The translations under genes were made by a program, and so were the position numbers. The notes under the pieces were generated by a model, which had not been told where the DNA came from, did not search any database, and saw only the letters and a list, made by a program, of their open reading frames with translations. From NCBI RefSeq assembly GCF_900105395.1, contig NZ_LT629775.1:4362001-4426000 (forward strand): DNA of 64,000 nt. The letters are read 5' to 3'. Positions 63,108 to 64,000 of this stretch are shown here, one piece after another. The stretch is from Streptomyces sp. TLI_053 (GTDB lineage Bacteria > Actinomycetota > Actinomycetes > Streptomycetales > Streptomycetaceae). Position 1 is the stretch's first letter; every line of letters starts with the position of its first letter.

Positions 63108-64000
63108 ATGACGTCGGGCACGGGTGGGGCGGGCCGTTCGGTGCGGGAGCGCGAGCTGCTGCCGGAGTTGTTCTGGGCGGCCGACTCGGCCTCCCAGCAG
63201 GGGCAGCACCGGGCCGTCCGGCTCTCCGCCGCCGAGCTGCTGCTGCTGGTCGCGGCCGCCACGGCCGGCTCCGCCGACGGCCGGCCGTGGGCCTGGCTCG
63301 CCGCCGTCGCCTACCTCGGCGCGATCGGCCTCTCCGCCGTCACCAGCCGGCAGAACCCGCAGGGCCTCTGGTACGAGGGCCGGGCCGCCGCCGAATCGGT
63401 GAAGACCCTCGCCTGGAAGTTCGCCGTCCGGGCCGACGCCGTCCAGCCGCCGCCCCGGCCGCTGCCGGACGCCGAGGGCCTCTACGGCCTCCAGCTCGGC
63501 CGGGTGCTGCACGCCTTCCGCGGCAGCCGCGCGATCGGCCCCGGCCTGGCCGGCCGGCCCGCCGGGAGCCAGATCACCCCCGCGATGCGCGCCCTGCGCG
63601 AGCAGCCGCTCGCGCTGCGCCGGGACGTCTACCTGCGCGAGCGGATCGAGGTGCAGCAGGACTGGTACCGCTCCAAGTCCCGCTACTGCGCCCGGGCCGG
63701 CTTCTGGACCGGGGTGGCGGGCGTGGTGCTGCCGCTGCTCGGGCTGGTGCTCGCGGTGCTGCGGGCGCTGGGGATGTTCTCCTTCGACGCCCTCGGCGCG
63801 GTCTCCGCCGTGGCCGCCTCCGTCACCGCCTGGGCCCAGCTGCGCCAGTACCGCCCGCTCGCCGCCGCGTACGGGCTGGCCGCCGACGAACTGGCCCTGA
63901 TCCGGGCGCAGCTGGCGAGCCTCGACGTCGGCTCGCCCGAGGCCGAGGAGCTCTGGGCCCGCTTCTCCCGCGACGCCGAGGACGCCGTCTCCCGCGAGCA
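63108..64000 (+). CDS. DUF4231/SLATT-type four-helix membrane protein (3' end outside window)
   Basis: The first 297 codons are present and the frame is open at the window end. A charged N-terminus is followed by two helices (LSAAELLLLVAAAT and WAWLAAVAYLGAIGL), then LWYEGRAAAESVKTLAWKF, the SLATT-type R-x-x-x-E-x-x-K/W-x-F motif. After a linker, RERIEVQQDWYRSKSRYCARAG, the DUF4231 core, leads into a second helix pair (GVVLPLLGLVLAVL and AVSAVAASVTAWAQL). SLATT proteins are predicted membrane effectors in nucleotide-signalling conflict systems, often next to SLOG or SMODS genes, but housekeeping copies also occur. GGGGGGA precedes the ATG. Confidence 0.75.
   Translation, partial: MTSGTGGAGRSVRERELLPELFWAADSASQQGQHRAVRLSAAELLLLVAAATAGSADGRPWAWLAAVAYLGAIGLSAVTSRQNPQGLWYEGRAAAESVKTLAWKFAVRADAVQPPPRPLPDAEGLYGLQLGRVLHAFRGSRAIGPGLAGRPAGSQITPAMRALREQPLALRRDVYLRERIEVQQDWYRSKSRYCARAGFWTGVAGVVLPLLGLVLAVLRALGMFSFDALGAVSAVAASVTAWAQLRQYRPLAAAYGLAADELALIRAQLASLDVGSPEAEELWARFSRDAEDAVSRE

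Overview
The window is a high-GC actinobacterial chromosome segment, most like Streptomyces or Kitasatospora. The evidence is GC-rich third codon positions, frequent GTG starts, 4-nt start/stop overlaps, mycothiol-type and DtxR-type regulators, and gene content and order that I remember from the S. coelicolor region SCO4390 to SCO4600, read in reverse. This comparison is from memory, not from a search. No rRNA, tRNA, CRISPR array, transposase or prophage gene was seen. It looks like core chromosome, with accessory genes between the conserved blocks.

Layout. 1-6.2 kb: the end of an exported-type protein, an ABC exporter pair, RarD, a QorB-like reductase divergent from its HxlR regulator, a TetR regulator, a small zinc-ribbon-like protein and a VOC protein. 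6.2-11.3 kb: korAB (2-oxoacid:ferredoxin oxidoreductase), an orphan response regulator and a polyprenyl diphosphate synthase. 11.5-27.8 kb: the complete 14-gene nuoA-N operon (complex I), read leftward, with a textbook Rex operator upstream of nuoA. 28.4-33.5 kb: a two-component system divergent from a small membrane protein, an EamA transporter, a secreted cyclophilin and a MazG-like protein. 33.6-42.2 kb: menaquinone genes (a geranylgeranyl-reductase-type flavoprotein, menG, mqnC, mqnA), interrupted by a truncated amidohydrolase-like gene and a membrane Ser/Thr kinase. 42.3-50 kb: a cold-shock gene with a terminator-like hairpin in its leader, a dicarboxylate symporter, two MFS transporters, a LacI regulator, a DUF4229 protein and a GNAT. 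50.4-53.5 kb: an RsbW-like ATPase divergent from an ECF sigma factor and an unusual anti-sigma protein. 53.6-64 kb: purU, an SCO4402-family protein, an orphan solute-binding lipoprotein, a proline-rich membrane protein, an NsdA-like TPR regulator divergent from a degenerate Prim-Pol protein, dmdR1 (iron regulator) divergent from a SIS protein, and the start of a DUF4231/SLATT membrane protein cut by the window end.

How it works together. Much of the window serves aerobic respiration. KorAB feeds reduced ferredoxin. NuoA-N oxidises NADH and reduces menaquinone. MqnA and MqnC act in the futalosine route to the menaquinone ring, the polyprenyl synthase can supply the side chain, MenG methylates the ring, and the reductase may saturate the tail. 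Rex would tie nuo expression to the NADH/NAD+ ratio.

Most unusual points: the ECF sigma partner fusing an HX3CX2C zinc finger to a maleylpyruvate-isomerase/DinB-like domain with its metal triad intact; the Prim-Pol-like protein that has lost its catalytic DxD; the hairpin in the cold-shock leader; perfect palindromes before the MFS and HxlR genes; and the SLATT-type protein at the right edge, whose partners lie outside the window.
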